DNA from: Saprospiraceae bacterium
GTDB taxonomy: Bacteria > Bacteroidota > Bacteroidia > Chitinophagales > Saprospiraceae
Assembly (NCBI GenBank): GCA_026129545.1
Contig: JAHCHX010000001.1
Location: 1,487,501 to 1,551,500, forward strand
DNA: 64,000 nucleotides
Direction: 5' to 3'
The notes beneath the pieces are model-generated. The model searched no databases. It had not been told where the DNA came from and worked only from the letters and a program-made list of their open reading frames with translations. Of this stretch, positions 43,253 through 52,880 are shown piece after piece. The translations under genes and the position numbers were made by a program. Within the stretch, counting starts at the first letter, position 1; each line of letters begins with the position of its first letter.

Positions 43253-44881
43253 TCAGAATCGGATTTCACGCTGGAACGCCTGTCCTCCCGACTGCAACCG
43301 ATACTGGTATGCGCCGGGAGGCAAAAACCAATCGCTTGCTTTAAAATTGAAAATGTAACTGCCCGGTGTTTTGTATTCATCCACCAGCGTGCGGAGCACG
43401 TTGCCTGCTTTGTCCAAAATTTGTAGGCGCAGCGGCCCTTCTTTCATGATGGCGTACTTGATTTCCAGCGTGCCAGCGATGGTCTTGTGGGGGTTGTGTC
43501 CCAGCAGAGCGCATCTGTCGTTGTCGCCGAGCGAAGGCGTGGCCGCTGGCACAAGGCCATTCAGTATGGGGAATGGTTGTTGCCCCATTACGAAGTTGAC
43601 CAATTCGGGTGTGTTGCCAAACCAATCTTGCAGAATAGTGGCATAAATAGAGCGGAAATCCACGCTGAACTCTGGGTCGGAGTATGGGTCTGGGTTGCTC
43701 AAGTCTTGATATTGCCCCATGAAGCCATTGCCCAAGCCACCACCGAACAAAAGCGAATGGGTGCCCCACCCATGGTCGGTGCCGCCCGAACCATTTTCAA
43801 AGATGGTGCGGCCAAATTCCGAGAATGTCATGCCCAGTACTTTTTGCTCCAGCCCACTGTTCCCATGCGAGAGGTCGTCAAAGAATGTTTTGACGGCGAC
43901 TGCGACCTGATTGAGCAATTGCAGGTGGGTGTTGTATTGGGTGGCGTGTGTGTCGAACCCACTGAGTTCCACCATATAAATCTTGGTTCCGAGATTCCCC
44001 TTGATGAGTCGTGCGACAATGGCAAGTTGTTCGGCCAAGGGATTGTCGTCGGAATTTGGATAGGCCACATCGTTTTTGCCCTTCGAATATGCCTGCTGTA
44101 TTGTGCCGGAGTAACGGAAGGCCGAGTTGGCTGCATTTCGGATGAAGGCCAATTCGATTTCTCGAAGCGAGTTGCCCAATGAGGCGGTCTCGTAAAGTTG
44201 GCCGCTCTGTGCGATTTGATAAAATTCCTGAGGGCTGCTGATGGCCAGCGACATATTGGCTTGGTCTGACCGAAACACAAGGTCATTTTGCAAACCAATT
44301 TGCAAAGCGGGAGGCACGATGGGCGGCGATTCGACAAAGGCGGCATATTCCGTGTCGAGAAAGCGCCCCAGCCAGCCAGTTTCCCAAACGGTATCGGCAT
44401 CGCTTGCTGACGCGACGATGTCGTAGGAGCGGAAATGGCTCAGGTTGGGTTGCGGGTAGCCGACATTGAAGATTACTTTCATCATACCATTGTTCCACAT
44501 GGGCTGCAGGGCATTGGTAGAAAGGGGCATGCCATATTGAGGGCTGAGCGCCCACATATTGTTTTCCTTGATGCCGATGTTCGGGCGGATATTGTAGTAC
44601 TGCGAATTGCCGCGCTGAATGACGGTGTTCAAACCGTCGTTTCCGCCATCAAGCCGAATGAGGACAAGCATTCGGTCATTGCCTCCTGCGGCAGACAGGG
44701 CAGCCATCAAAGGCGTGGGCTGGAAGGTTTTGACGGGCAAATTACCCAACAGAAAACTGCCAGCTCCAAAAAGGCCCGTAGCGGTGAGGAAATCGCGGCG
44801 CGACCATTTGCGATGGTCGTTGGTGTGGGCTTCCCCGTGTTCAAGGGCTGCGCCGAGGCGTTTTTTATGTTGTTCGCACAT
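43253..44881 (-). CDS. DUF1501 protein with Tat signal and C-terminal Ig-like domain
   Basis: A 542-residue protein. A twin-arginine signal (WSRRDFLTATGLFGAGSF) is followed by a DUF1501 domain of the sulfatase/alkaline-phosphatase superfamily (MLVLIRLDGGNDGLNTVIQ, then VELSGFDTHATQ, EFGRTIFENGSGGTDHGWG). The last ~75 residues (LEIKYAIMKEGPLRLQILDKAG, ending YQYRLQSGGQAFQREIRF) resemble an FlgD-like or T9SS C-terminal sorting domain. DUF1501 and DUF1800 genes usually occur together, as here: DUF1800 ends 26 bp upstream. Function unknown. Confidence 0.93.
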   Translation of the reverse strand: MCEQHKKRLGAALEHGEAHTNDHRKWSRRDFLTATGLFGAGSFLLGNLPVKTFQPTPLMAALSAAGGNDRMLVLIRLDGGNDGLNTVIQRGNSQYYNIRPNIGIKENNMWALSPQYGMPLSTNALQPMWNNGMMKVIFNVGYPQPNLSHFRSYDIVASASDADTVWETGWLGRFLDTEYAAFVESPPIVPPALQIGLQNDLVFRSDQANMSLAISSPQEFYQIAQSGQLYETASLGNSLREIELAFIRNAANSAFRYSGTIQQAYSKGKNDVAYPNSDDNPLAEQLAIVARLIKGNLGTKIYMVELSGFDTHATQYNTHLQLLNQVAVAVKTFFDDLSHGNSGLEQKVLGMTFSEFGRTIFENGSGGTDHGWGTHSLLFGGGLGNGFMGQYQDLSNPDPYSDPEFSVDFRSIYATILQDWFGNTPELVNFVMGQQPFPILNGLVPAATPSLGDNDRCALLGHNPHKTIAGTLEIKYAIMKEGPLRLQILDKAGNVLRTLVDEYKTPGSYIFNFKASDWFLPPGAYQYRLQSGGQAFQREIRF

Positions 44882-44907
44882 TGCGATAAATGGTTGATTT
44901 GAAATGA

Positions 44908-46401
44908 TTAAGTCAGCTGGTACTCTGGGAGTTTGGTCAAGTAGAGCAACAAGTTGAGGATTTGCTCGGGCGCCTCATCCCAATAGAGGTTCCAAGAGCC
45001 ATCGAGGAAATAATTTTCGGGGATGCCAGCCTTGAAGTAGCCAATTGCAGCTTGAAGGTGAATGGGTTGCAGGCTCTGCCCCAGAAAGAAATCTATGAGG
45101 GCAGGCACAATCACGCTGGGGTCGTTGCTGCCATTGGTGAGGTCAAGCGCCATGGCTCGGAGGTTGCTGTGAATGTCATAATTCTGGCCAATGGAGTTGA
45201 CTATGGCCGCCGCATATTTCCAGCGCAGGGAGAGGGTGCTTTCGTTAATCCAATTGCGATGCTCTTTCCAGCCTGCCACGTTGGGCGGTTCAAAGAGTTC
45301 TTGGTGGAGTATGTAAGCATAATAGTTTACCTCGTTGAGCCAGTGGTCGGTGATTTGGGCCGGATAGGTGGCTCCCACCATTTTCATCAGTGAGGCAAAT
45401 GCCTCCAACGGGCTTTTGATTTTTGCACAAATAAATTGCTCTTCGAAGAAGTGCTCGCTCTTGAAGAGGCGTTTGAGCATGGGCAGCAATTCCCAATTGG
45501 CGCTTTTGAATGTGTTTGCCAACCCATCAACCACCACAGAGTCGGCGTGTTGATACACATACCACTTGTAGATTTTTTCCGGGATATAATGAGACACTTG
45601 CTCTGAGCGAACGGTGAATATCAGGTCGTGGGCGGCCTCGAAGCTGTAGTTGGAGGTTTGGCCGAATATCGTTTTTTGCCCGTTGTCGTGTTTGGAGGCA
45701 TTGAACCACGATGGGTCGCAATCATCGTCGTCGGAGGTCCAGCCAGTGAGTGCGCGGGCCATGCCCACGATATCGGCTTGGGTGTATCCATTGCTTTCGC
45801 CCATGGTGAACAGTTCCATGAGTTCGCGGGCATAATTCTCGTTAGGTTGCCCCGCCACGTTCAGGTTGCCGTTCAAGTAGTGCAGCATACCGGGGCTTTT
45901 GCCGATGTCGAGGGCAAAATTTTTAAAATTGCCCAGCGCGTGTTTGTGTAGGAGATTGTAGTAGTCCCACAGCCATGCGTTGCACATGTGACCGGAGAGT
46001 TGTACCACGAAATGGTCGTGCCAGAAGAAGGCCATTTTGGAACGCACCCCTTCGTTGAGCATGTCAAGCAGCCAGCGGCGCTTCAGCTCTCGCTGGTGCG
46101 ATATGACGAGCGGCAGGTCGTTGCCGTATTGGTTGGCATTCCAGTTCGCCCAGTTGGTTGGCGTGGGCGGGCCCAAGCCCGCGGCGTTGTCGAGCAACTG
46201 GTCCACCAGCGCGGAGGGCGAAATTTGAAGGCCTTGTTGTATCTGGGTGTGTGTGGCCCCCAAACCGAGCCGGCGGTATAGGTGCGCTACCCGGCGTGCG
46301 TTCCACGGCTTGGAGGCCGATGGGACGTACGGCGCGAGCGGGTCGAACACGGGAGGAAGTGTTGAGTTGGATTTTGCAGAATCCGTGTGGGAGGCAGGCA
46401 T
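44908..46401 (-). CDS. DUF1800 family protein
   Basis: A 497-residue protein. It opens with AHLYRRLGLGATHTQIQQGL, the DUF1800 hallmark, and continues with LLDMLNEGVRSKMAFFWHDHFVVQ, NENYARELMELFTMGESNGYTQADIVGMARALTGW and a long helical body. It shows no clear signal peptide, although the annotated start at ATG 46401 lacks one. Upstream gene of a two-gene unit with DUF1501. Such pairs are common in Bacteroidota, Planctomycetota and Pseudomonadota; no biochemical function is established. Confidence 0.93.
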   Translation of the reverse strand: MPASHTDSAKSNSTLPPVFDPLAPYVPSASKPWNARRVAHLYRRLGLGATHTQIQQGLQISPSALVDQLLDNAAGLGPPTPTNWANWNANQYGNDLPLVISHQRELKRRWLLDMLNEGVRSKMAFFWHDHFVVQLSGHMCNAWLWDYYNLLHKHALGNFKNFALDIGKSPGMLHYLNGNLNVAGQPNENYARELMELFTMGESNGYTQADIVGMARALTGWTSDDDDCDPSWFNASKHDNGQKTIFGQTSNYSFEAAHDLIFTVRSEQVSHYIPEKIYKWYVYQHADSVVVDGLANTFKSANWELLPMLKRLFKSEHFFEEQFICAKIKSPLEAFASLMKMVGATYPAQITDHWLNEVNYYAYILHQELFEPPNVAGWKEHRNWINESTLSLRWKYAAAIVNSIGQNYDIHSNLRAMALDLTNGSNDPSVIVPALIDFFLGQSLQPIHLQAAIGYFKAGIPENYFLDGSWNLYWDEAPEQILNLLLYLTKLPEYQLT

Positions 46402-46580
46402 AGGACGATGCTTTACGGTCGTTTTCAGAAAGCAAAGATTAAAAAAGTTTGTTCACTTGCCCTTGTTAAACTTACAAACCCGCAAAACATTTTCCCGAAA
46501 GAACATTTAACATAAACATCTTTCTGCTGGGAAATGTGGAAAGGTGTACCTTCACTTTAATTTTCGACAACTAACTTGTC

Positions 46581-49500
46581 ATGCGCCTGCGGATACTCCT
46601 CCCTATTCTGCTATTTGCGCTCACCAGCTTGAACGCTCAGGTGACGCTTTTCTCTGAAAACTTCAACAATTGCACCTTGCCGCCCGGTTGGCAGGTCAAT
46701 TCTGTCGGCAACCAGAACCCCAAGTGGTCGGTCGGCATTTCGCAAAACAACAGCTCCCTTGGGCAAAGTATTGACGGCTCCTGTTTCCTTTTCATTGACG
46801 ACCGGGGCTTGGGCAGCAATACTCAAGGCTACACCCTCAGCTTCACTTCTCCCCCCTTCAATGCCTCACAACATACGACTGTGGAGCTCACCATGGATGT
46901 CCACTATCGAGACTTGGATGGGACGAATGATTATTTAGAGGTGCTCGTGACAGATGGCACGACGGAAAAACTCGTCTCTCGCTTTGATAGATTTCGCAAG
47001 AATGGCTCCAACATCGCCGACCATTTCAAACTCAAGGCTGACCTAGCCTTGTTGACTCAATCCGCTACGGCACGGCTCATCATCCGTTACAGCGATGGGA
47101 ATGCGGTGGCGTGGTGGGCTGGCGTGGACAACATCATGGTGGTTGGTTCTGGCACGGGCGTCAATGTGGTGCGAGAGTCGTTCAACGAATGCGCCAAACC
47201 CACTGGCTGGACAACTGAAATGGTGACGGGCAACAAGGATTGGCGATTTGGCCTCATCCCGACTGGCTCGAACGCCTTGCAAGGGGGCAATTCCAATTCG
47301 ATGAACGGCACTTGCTTCGCCTTTTTCGACGATGACAACAATGGCGGCAATGCCGCACCCTCCATTGTGCGGTTGATGACTCCTTGGATTGATGGCACTC
47401 CGTTCTCCAACTTTCAATTGAGCTATGATTGGATGCTTCGGTTTTACAAGGAAAAAATGAGGGTTTTCGTGCAACACGCCTCAGGCGAGGAATTTCTCAT
47501 CCGAGAAACCAATGGCGACGTGGGCGGCCCTTATTTCCCCAATTTCGTCCATGAATCGTATGATATTTCGCCTTATCGGGCTCAACAGATGCGTATTGTG
47601 TTCGAGTACGATGATGGCAAAGACTGGGGTTGGTGGGGCGGTATTGACAATGTGAAAGTGACTGGCTCCGGCGTTTCGCATGACTTGTGCAGCAAGGCTG
47701 TACAGCTGACGACTGGCGCCCCCTGCACATTGGAGAACAACATCTCGGCCACCTTTGACGGCCCGCTCGTCAATTGTTGGAATAGAAGCGTTGCCAGCTT
47801 GTGGTACATGTGGCAGGCTGACTTCACGGGGTCAGCAAAAATAACCACCCGTGCAGCTTTCAACGACGTGGTGGATGTGTTCTCTGGTGGGTGCGCCAGC
47901 CCCCAATTGATTGTGTGCGGCAATCGCGACGAGCACGGTTTTGGAGGTGAAACAACTTATTTTCAGGCGCAATCCGGCACGCAATACTTTATTCGGGTCA
48001 GTGGCGTGGAGAGCGACTTTGGGGCACCTCGTGGCGAGCTTTGTGTCGAAATAACGCAAGGGAACGCCCCCAATCCACCCGCCAACGACAACTGTGCCGA
48101 CGCTATTCCGCTGACGGCCAATCACAACTGTACCATAGCCAGCAACTCCGATGCGACGATGTCGTCGGCATTGCCGTCGCTCAACCGTTTGGCCCGCGCC
48201 GATTTGTGGTACACATTCACTGCCGAAGCCATCGCAGCCGATGAAATTTTGGAAATTCAAAGCAATGCGTCTTTTTCTGACATCATCACGCTCTATACAG
48301 GGGGATGCAACAGTTTGCAAGAACTGTCGAGCAATCATCATGGGCGTTCGCTCCGACTGCCGCCCTTGACGGTGGGGCAAAATTATTGGGTTCAAATAGC
48401 AGGCAATTTTTCCACTATTGAAGGCAGTCTTTGCCCTCAACTAATAAAAAAAGATGCAGATGCGCCTTCCAACGACAATTGCCTGACAGCCAACCCTATT
48501 TCCCTCGGCAGCCAATGCACGGTTGGCAACAACCAAAGCGCCACCCCTTCGGGCTACCTTCCGACCTGCATCCAGTCCGTGCAGCGAGATATTTGGTTCT
48601 CCTTCACCGCGCCGCCTTCCGGCTCCGTGCACCTCAACAGCGGTGCCGATTTTGAACATTCGTTGGCCATCTGGAAAGGCACTTGCAACAACCTTTCGCA
48701 GGTCTTCTGCGCTTCCAACCCTCGGCGCTGCGATGGGTTTGTGACCGCCATAGGTTTGGAGGCCGGAGAAACGTATTACGTCCAGATTGCCTCGCGCACC
48801 AATGCCGCTGGCGACGTTTGTCTGAAAATTATCAATGGCGCCAACCCGCCCGATTTCCAGCCACTTTCATTGGAGGTGGACGAAAACTGCGTCGGGCAGG
48901 GCACTGCCGAATTGCAAGTGACGGTGAATGGCGGCGTGCAACCCTATTCCTATTTAGCCAATACAGACGGTGAAGTGCTTCCCAGCGGCGATACATTCCT
49001 TGTCATAGTCACTGATGCCAATGGCTGCGAGCGAAGCGTCACTGGCATCGTAGATGACTGCCAATCAGGCAACTGTGCACTGGCTGCCACCATAGAAGTA
49101 GTGCAGCCCAAGTGTTTTGGCGATGCCGATGGGATACTGAGCGCCTCATTGGTCAGCGGCACCGCTCCGTATCTATTCAAGTGGTCCAATACTGCCACCA
49201 CTTCCTCCATTGCAAACTTGGTCGCTGGCAACTATTCCGTCACAATCACCGATGCGACAGGCTGCACCATCACGCTTAGCCAAAACTTGAGCGCCCCTGC
49301 TGCCGTGACTATCACCCCTACCGTCACGAACCCACTATGCTCTGGCCAAACCAATGGTGCCATCGCCACAGTAGTCACAGGCGGAACACAACCCTATCAG
49401 TATCAATGGTCGAACAACGCGACCACAGCCAATATCACCAATCTGGCATCGGGGACTTATTTGCTCACCGTGACCGACGTGAACGGGTGTTCCGGCACCA

Positions 49501-50264
49501 CCACTCGAACGCTTACCGCGCCCGACCCCATCGCTATCGCAGCATTCCCACAAAACCCCAAATGCAGTGGAGAAGCAAACGGCTCCATCTCCATAAACGT
49601 GGATGGAGGCACAGCCCCGTTCCAATATCAGTGGTCGAACAACGCAACCACAGCCAACCTCAATAATCTGACAGCAGGCCCATACACCCTCACCGTCACG
49701 GATGCCAATGGCTGCAGCGCCACCATCACGCGCACACTCCTTGCACCTCCGGCACTTCAAATTGCGCAAGGAAACATTGTGCAACCCACTCAAGGTCAGA
49801 GCAATGGCACCATCCATGTGACAGTAACGGGCGGCACGGGCGCTTACAGTTTTATATGGTATAGAAACAACACGCTGTTTGCCAGCGGCACGGAAGACCT
49901 CATCAACGTCCCCGCAGGCGACTATCGGTTGGAGGTGACGGATGCCAATGGCTGCAAAGCGGTTTTCACCTATAACTTGACGGGAACTACCAGCACCTAT
50001 CAGGCCAACGATGCCTTCTACGCAGAAGTGTTTCCAAATCCCGTCCACGAACGCGCTATCCTTGCGGTCGCCTTTGCCCAACCCCAACAACTGGAACTCA
50101 TGCTAACCGACGCGACAGGCCGCACGCTCCATGCGTGGACGGTGGACAAGGTGACGAAACAGCATATTCCATTGGACCTTAACAACTTGCCAAGTGGAAT
50201 GTACCAATTGAGAATTTTGGCTGGCAGCGATGTGGTCGGCAAAAAAATAGTGGTGGAGCGGTGA
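46581..50264 (+). CDS. Large T9SS-secreted adhesin with choice-of-anchor J and SprB repeats
   Basis: A 1227-residue surface protein. Signal peptide (1-19, ends SLNAQ); two choice-of-anchor J-like jelly-roll domains at about 20-190 and 190-365 (NNCTLPPGWQVNS, then FNECAKPTGWTTEMV); three related cysteine-containing PPC-type domains to about 760, each opening NDxCxxA; SprB repeats from about 835 (NPLCSGQTNGAIATVVTGG, then YQYQWSNNATTANITNL) in four to five copies; and a T9SS type A sorting domain from about 1146 (FPNPVHE) to the end (KKIVVER). The adhesin role is inferred from the domains. Confidence 0.93.
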   Translation: MRLRILLPILLFALTSLNAQVTLFSENFNNCTLPPGWQVNSVGNQNPKWSVGISQNNSSLGQSIDGSCFLFIDDRGLGSNTQGYTLSFTSPPFNASQHTTVELTMDVHYRDLDGTNDYLEVLVTDGTTEKLVSRFDRFRKNGSNIADHFKLKADLALLTQSATARLIIRYSDGNAVAWWAGVDNIMVVGSGTGVNVVRESFNECAKPTGWTTEMVTGNKDWRFGLIPTGSNALQGGNSNSMNGTCFAFFDDDNNGGNAAPSIVRLMTPWIDGTPFSNFQLSYDWMLRFYKEKMRVFVQHASGEEFLIRETNGDVGGPYFPNFVHESYDISPYRAQQMRIVFEYDDGKDWGWWGGIDNVKVTGSGVSHDLCSKAVQLTTGAPCTLENNISATFDGPLVNCWNRSVASLWYMWQADFTGSAKITTRAAFNDVVDVFSGGCASPQLIVCGNRDEHGFGGETTYFQAQSGTQYFIRVSGVESDFGAPRGELCVEITQGNAPNPPANDNCADAIPLTANHNCTIASNSDATMSSALPSLNRLARADLWYTFTAEAIAADEILEIQSNASFSDIITLYTGGCNSLQELSSNHHGRSLRLPPLTVGQNYWVQIAGNFSTIEGSLCPQLIKKDADAPSNDNCLTANPISLGSQCTVGNNQSATPSGYLPTCIQSVQRDIWFSFTAPPSGSVHLNSGADFEHSLAIWKGTCNNLSQVFCASNPRRCDGFVTAIGLEAGETYYVQIASRTNAAGDVCLKIINGANPPDFQPLSLEVDENCVGQGTAELQVTVNGGVQPYSYLANTDGEVLPSGDTFLVIVTDANGCERSVTGIVDDCQSGNCALAATIEVVQPKCFGDADGILSASLVSGTAPYLFKWSNTATTSSIANLVAGNYSVTITDATGCTITLSQNLSAPAAVTITPTVTNPLCSGQTNGAIATVVTGGTQPYQYQWSNNATTANITNLASGTYLLTVTDVNGCSGTTTRTLTAPDPIAIAAFPQNPKCSGEANGSISINVDGGTAPFQYQWSNNATTANLNNLTAGPYTLTVTDANGCSATITRTLLAPPALQIAQGNIVQPTQGQSNGTIHVTVTGGTGAYSFIWYRNNTLFASGTEDLINVPAGDYRLEVTDANGCKAVFTYNLTGTTSTYQANDAFYAEVFPNPVHERAILAVAFAQPQQLELMLTDATGRTLHAWTVDKVTKQHIPLDLNNLPSGMYQLRILAGSDVVGKKIVVER

Positions 50265-50293
50265 CTGCTTCCATCGGGCAGCATCTAGACAAT

Positions 50294-50332
50294 CACAGGC
50301 CAAACGGGATGCCCGTTTGGCCTGTGCTCTTT
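50294..50332. terminator. Bidirectional intrinsic terminator
   Basis: A perfect 15-bp stem (50294-50308 with 50312-50326) with a 3-base loop, then CTCTTTA. It lies between the adhesin stop and the end of the frameshifted regulator on the other strand. Confidence 0.8.
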
Positions 50333-50356
50333 ATGAGGATGGAGACACGAACCGCA

Positions 50357-50750
50357 CTATGGCTTTAAGACCCTCTCCATCGACCGCTGCAATTGCCCGC
50401 GAAGGTCTTGGTTATCCGCCTCCAATACCTGAAGGTGCCCTTTTAGCACCTCAATGGTCTCATCCTTAGCAGCGACGACAGCCTCCGCGCCGTTCTGCAC
50501 AAGGTAGTTGTTGGCATATCCGCCTTGTTGATTTTCGCTGTTAAAAATGGGGCTGTCAAGACCCATAAGCATGGCAGGAGCCACTCCCAATGCCTTTGCA
50601 AAAGCCTCGATTTGCTCCTGCGAGGCAATCCTGTCTGTCCGACTCGATTTTGCTGTAGTTGCTTTGCGACATACCCACTTCGCGGGCGAGGTCTTCCTGC
50701 GACCAGCCTTTGGCGAAGCGATAGCGAATTAGATTTTTACCTATGCGCAT
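50357..50750 (-). pseudogene. XRE-family regulator broken by a 4-bp duplication
   Basis: The first part encodes a normal XRE helix-turn-helix (MRIGKNLIRYRFAKGWSQED, then GMSQSNYSKIESDR) from ATG 50750. The frame then leaves the family pattern. Removing one copy of the tandem CTGTCTGT at 50631-50638 joins it to a second frame that reads IASQEQIEAFAKALGVAPAML, an ordinary continuation, and ends in a coiled coil (VLKGHLQVLEADNQDLRGQL). The tandem 4-bp duplication therefore explains the break; intact length would be about 130 residues. A sequencing error is the alternative. Confidence 0.8.
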
Positions 50751-50774
50751 AAATATTCGTTTTATGCGAAAATT

Positions 50775-50850
50775 TATACCCAGATTAAAGAGGATTTGAA
50801 GATTTCCTTGATTGATTTGTGTGATTTTCAAAGGATTGCGAGCACCGTTC
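50775..50850 (+). repeat. Diverged repeat head, copy E
   Basis: Begins TATACCCAGATTAAAGAGGA and continues CTTGATTGATTTG, then GATTTTCAAAGGATTGCG, which follows the layout of copies A and C with reduced identity. It also resembles the arm of the palindrome at 20751. Confidence 0.5.
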
Positions 50851-50932
50851 GTTCAAAACCACTTTGCGTTGACTATATGACAAAATCGAATGATTTAGAA
50901 GTCAGAAATTTTGCGGACATGAAAAGGCTCGC

Positions 50933-51052
50933 TACACCTCGCGCCGCCAAGTTTTCAGCATCGTCTAGGGTAACGTTTACTAAACTTTTGAAGTTTAGTA
51001 AACGTGATCTCATCCTTCCAACCATGCTGAAAACTTGGCGGCACGAGGTATA
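50933..51052. repeat. 120-bp element with 29-bp inverted ends and a nested 15-bp hairpin
   Basis: Terminal arms 50933-50961 and 51024-51052 differ at two positions. Inside, 50973-50987 and 50991-51005 form a perfect 15-bp stem with a 3-base loop. The right end (CCATGCTGAAAACTTGGC, then GGTATA) matches the tail of copies A, C and D, tying it to the same family. Confidence 0.8.
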
Positions 51053-51701
51053 GCCGCTTTGGGTTTCGCCGTGCAGGGCAACTGTTCTGCTCCGTTTGAA
51101 GCCATGACCGCCAAGTATTGGCAATATCGAGACAACTTCAATAGACATTTCATACTGCACGACCGTGACTCGAGCGGTTGTGTCGGCGACGGTATTGGCC
51201 AAGATACCAGCAACTCTTGCGAGTTTTCAAAAGCAGGATATGGGTTGCCTGCACGAGCATCATAACATTTCTAAATGGTGGGCATGAGATGCGAGATAGA
51301 AATAAATCTGCGACTGCCGATTCAACATGGTATGACCCAGATTGTGGTAATGACGGCCCATATCTTGGAACATCTTATGAAGACAATGCAAAGCATAATG
51401 TCTTAGAAATGGGCTCCGAAACCCCACACCAAATGGGCAGGTATTAGGCAACATTAGCTACCGAATACGAGTTGCTGCGGCTCAACGGCCAACACGAGGA
51501 GAAACAGCGGACGCTGGAAGATCTTTTTCTTGGCCTGCAGGCGTACCGGCGGCTGGATATGCAGGCGCAGTGCTTGGCGCGAAAGCGATACGAAGAGATA
51601 GCAGAGTGGTTTGAGGTGGAGGTGTGCCATATTTCACATCCTCCCCCTCATCACGGCCCCTCCACCGCAACAACTCTATTAAAGTCGCTAGCGACAAAAG
51701 G

Positions 51702-52022
51702 TTATTTGGCTTCTTGTATGATATAAACATCTTCGTTGCTGCGCTTCATGTAATAGTGTTCGCGAGCAAATTTTTCTTTGGTCAACTCAAAATCGTCGGC
51801 TTCTTCTTTTGCTTCCTTTATTTTTTCTTGATAAAAAGCCCTGTCGGCCTCCAAGCGGTGCTGTGCGCGATAAAGGCGATACTGCGTCCAGACGCTATGC
51901 CGATCGAGAAAAATCATGATGAAGAAAAAGATGACCAGCGTGAGATAATAGCGGTTTTGCAGGGGCGCGGGCAGGTTTTGCCAAAATGCTTGCAAAGGGT
52001 TGGTCGGTAACGCCATATTCAT
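51702..52022 (-). CDS. FtsB/DivIC-like septum formation initiator
   Basis: A 106-residue membrane protein: a short N-terminus, one transmembrane helix (YYLTLVIFFFIMIFL), then a coiled coil (DRHSVWTQYRLYRAQHRLEADRAFYQEKIKEAK) and a short C-terminus. This is the layout of FtsB/DivIC (PF04977), which links FtsL and FtsQ in the divisome. Two ATGs two codons apart (52022 and 52016) could start it. It follows adk on the same strand, a distance of about 70 bp. Confidence 0.85.
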   Translation of the reverse strand: MNMALPTNPLQAFWQNLPAPLQNRYYLTLVIFFFIMIFLDRHSVWTQYRLYRAQHRLEADRAFYQEKIKEAKEEADDFELTKEKFAREHYYMKRSNEDVYIIQEAK

Positions 52023-52094
52023 TCTGTTGGGTGAACGATTGGGTCGAGGGATGCCCAAAAGTAGCGGGTTTTGGTCAATTCGCCCGCAAAACTT

Positions 52095-52685
52095 TTAGGC
52101 TCTTGCGGCAACGGCCGTTTGGTCAATCACATCCACCAAGCGTCCGAAGATTTCGTCAATGCTGCCTATCCCATTGACGCTGTGGCTTTTGCCCTTGGAA
52201 GCATAATAGTCGAACACTGGTGAGGTCTCGTTTTTATAGACCGAGATACGATTGCGAATAATCTCCTCGTCCGAGTCGTCAGTGCGACCCGACGTGGCTC
52301 CGCGCAGTTTGATGCGTTTCACGATTTCTTGGTCGTGCACCTGCAAGGCGATGAGCGCCATGACGGCGGTGCCTTTCTCCAAAAGCAACGTATCAAGCGC
52401 CTCCGCTTGCGCAATCGTGCGCGGGAAGCCATCAAAAATGAAGCCCTTTGCATCGGGGTGCGCCTCTACTTTGTTGCGCAACATTCCGATGGTAACGGAA
52501 TCCGGCACCAATTCGCCTTTGGCGATATAGGCCTTGGCTTGCTGTCCGAGCGGGGTGTCGTGACTCATTTCATATCGAAACAAATCGCCCGTGCTAATAT
52601 GGACAAGTCCGTATTTCTCGATAATTTTTTGGGCTTGAGTGCCCTTGCCAGAACCGGGCGGGCCAAAGAGTACAAGGTTGATCAT
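52095..52685 (-). CDS. adk: Adenylate kinase
   Basis: A 196-residue enzyme interconverting ATP, ADP and AMP. P-loop GPPGSGKGT at residues 8-16, AMP-binding STGDLFRYE and GFPRTIAQAEAL, and the Arg-rich GRTDDSDEEIIRNRI. There is no zinc-finger-type LID (the four Cys are missing) and the LID is short, as in many Bacteroidota enzymes. The start is ATG 52685 (MINLVLFG); an ATG at 52709 would add eight residues. Confidence 0.95.
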   Translation of the reverse strand: MINLVLFGPPGSGKGTQAQKIIEKYGLVHISTGDLFRYEMSHDTPLGQQAKAYIAKGELVPDSVTIGMLRNKVEAHPDAKGFIFDGFPRTIAQAEALDTLLLEKGTAVMALIALQVHDQEIVKRIKLRGATSGRTDDSDEEIIRNRISVYKNETSPVFDYYASKGKSHSVNGIGSIDEIFGRLVDVIDQTAVAARA

Positions 52686-52880
52686 AGTGTGTTCGAGGAT
52701 TCGATACATAAGATTCCGGGGGTATCAAGATTTAAAAAAGAAGTGCGTATTAGCTCCGTCAAGGCTTCGCAGAGGGTTCTACTGAACCCTTCACGTCGAA
52801 GATGGGGCAGTTTTGGGTGGTGGAAAATGGCAAGGACGGGAACCGATTCGATGCGCAAAGTTAGAAAGCAACTTTTAATT

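Larger units (their letters stand above)
50751..51701. other. 951-bp repeat-rich region with no convincing gene
   Basis: It holds a diverged repeat head (50775-50850), a strong palindrome (50933-51052) and, between about 51053 and 51470, open frames of low coding quality. From 51448 to 51726 a frame on the plus strand has a Glu/Gln/Arg/Leu-rich stretch (ELLRLNGQHEEKQRTLEDL) without a good start, perhaps a piece of a decayed coiled-coil gene. I cannot name it. Confidence 0.5.

Noticed and set aside
50873..51202. A 109-codon minus-strand frame near the nested palindrome
   Set aside because: It runs through the palindrome arms, has no family resemblance and has no suitable start or stop context.
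52765..52802. Hairpin upstream of adk (AGGGTTC/GAACCCT)
   Set aside because: A 7-bp stem without a T-run or conserved motif; not distinguishable from background.
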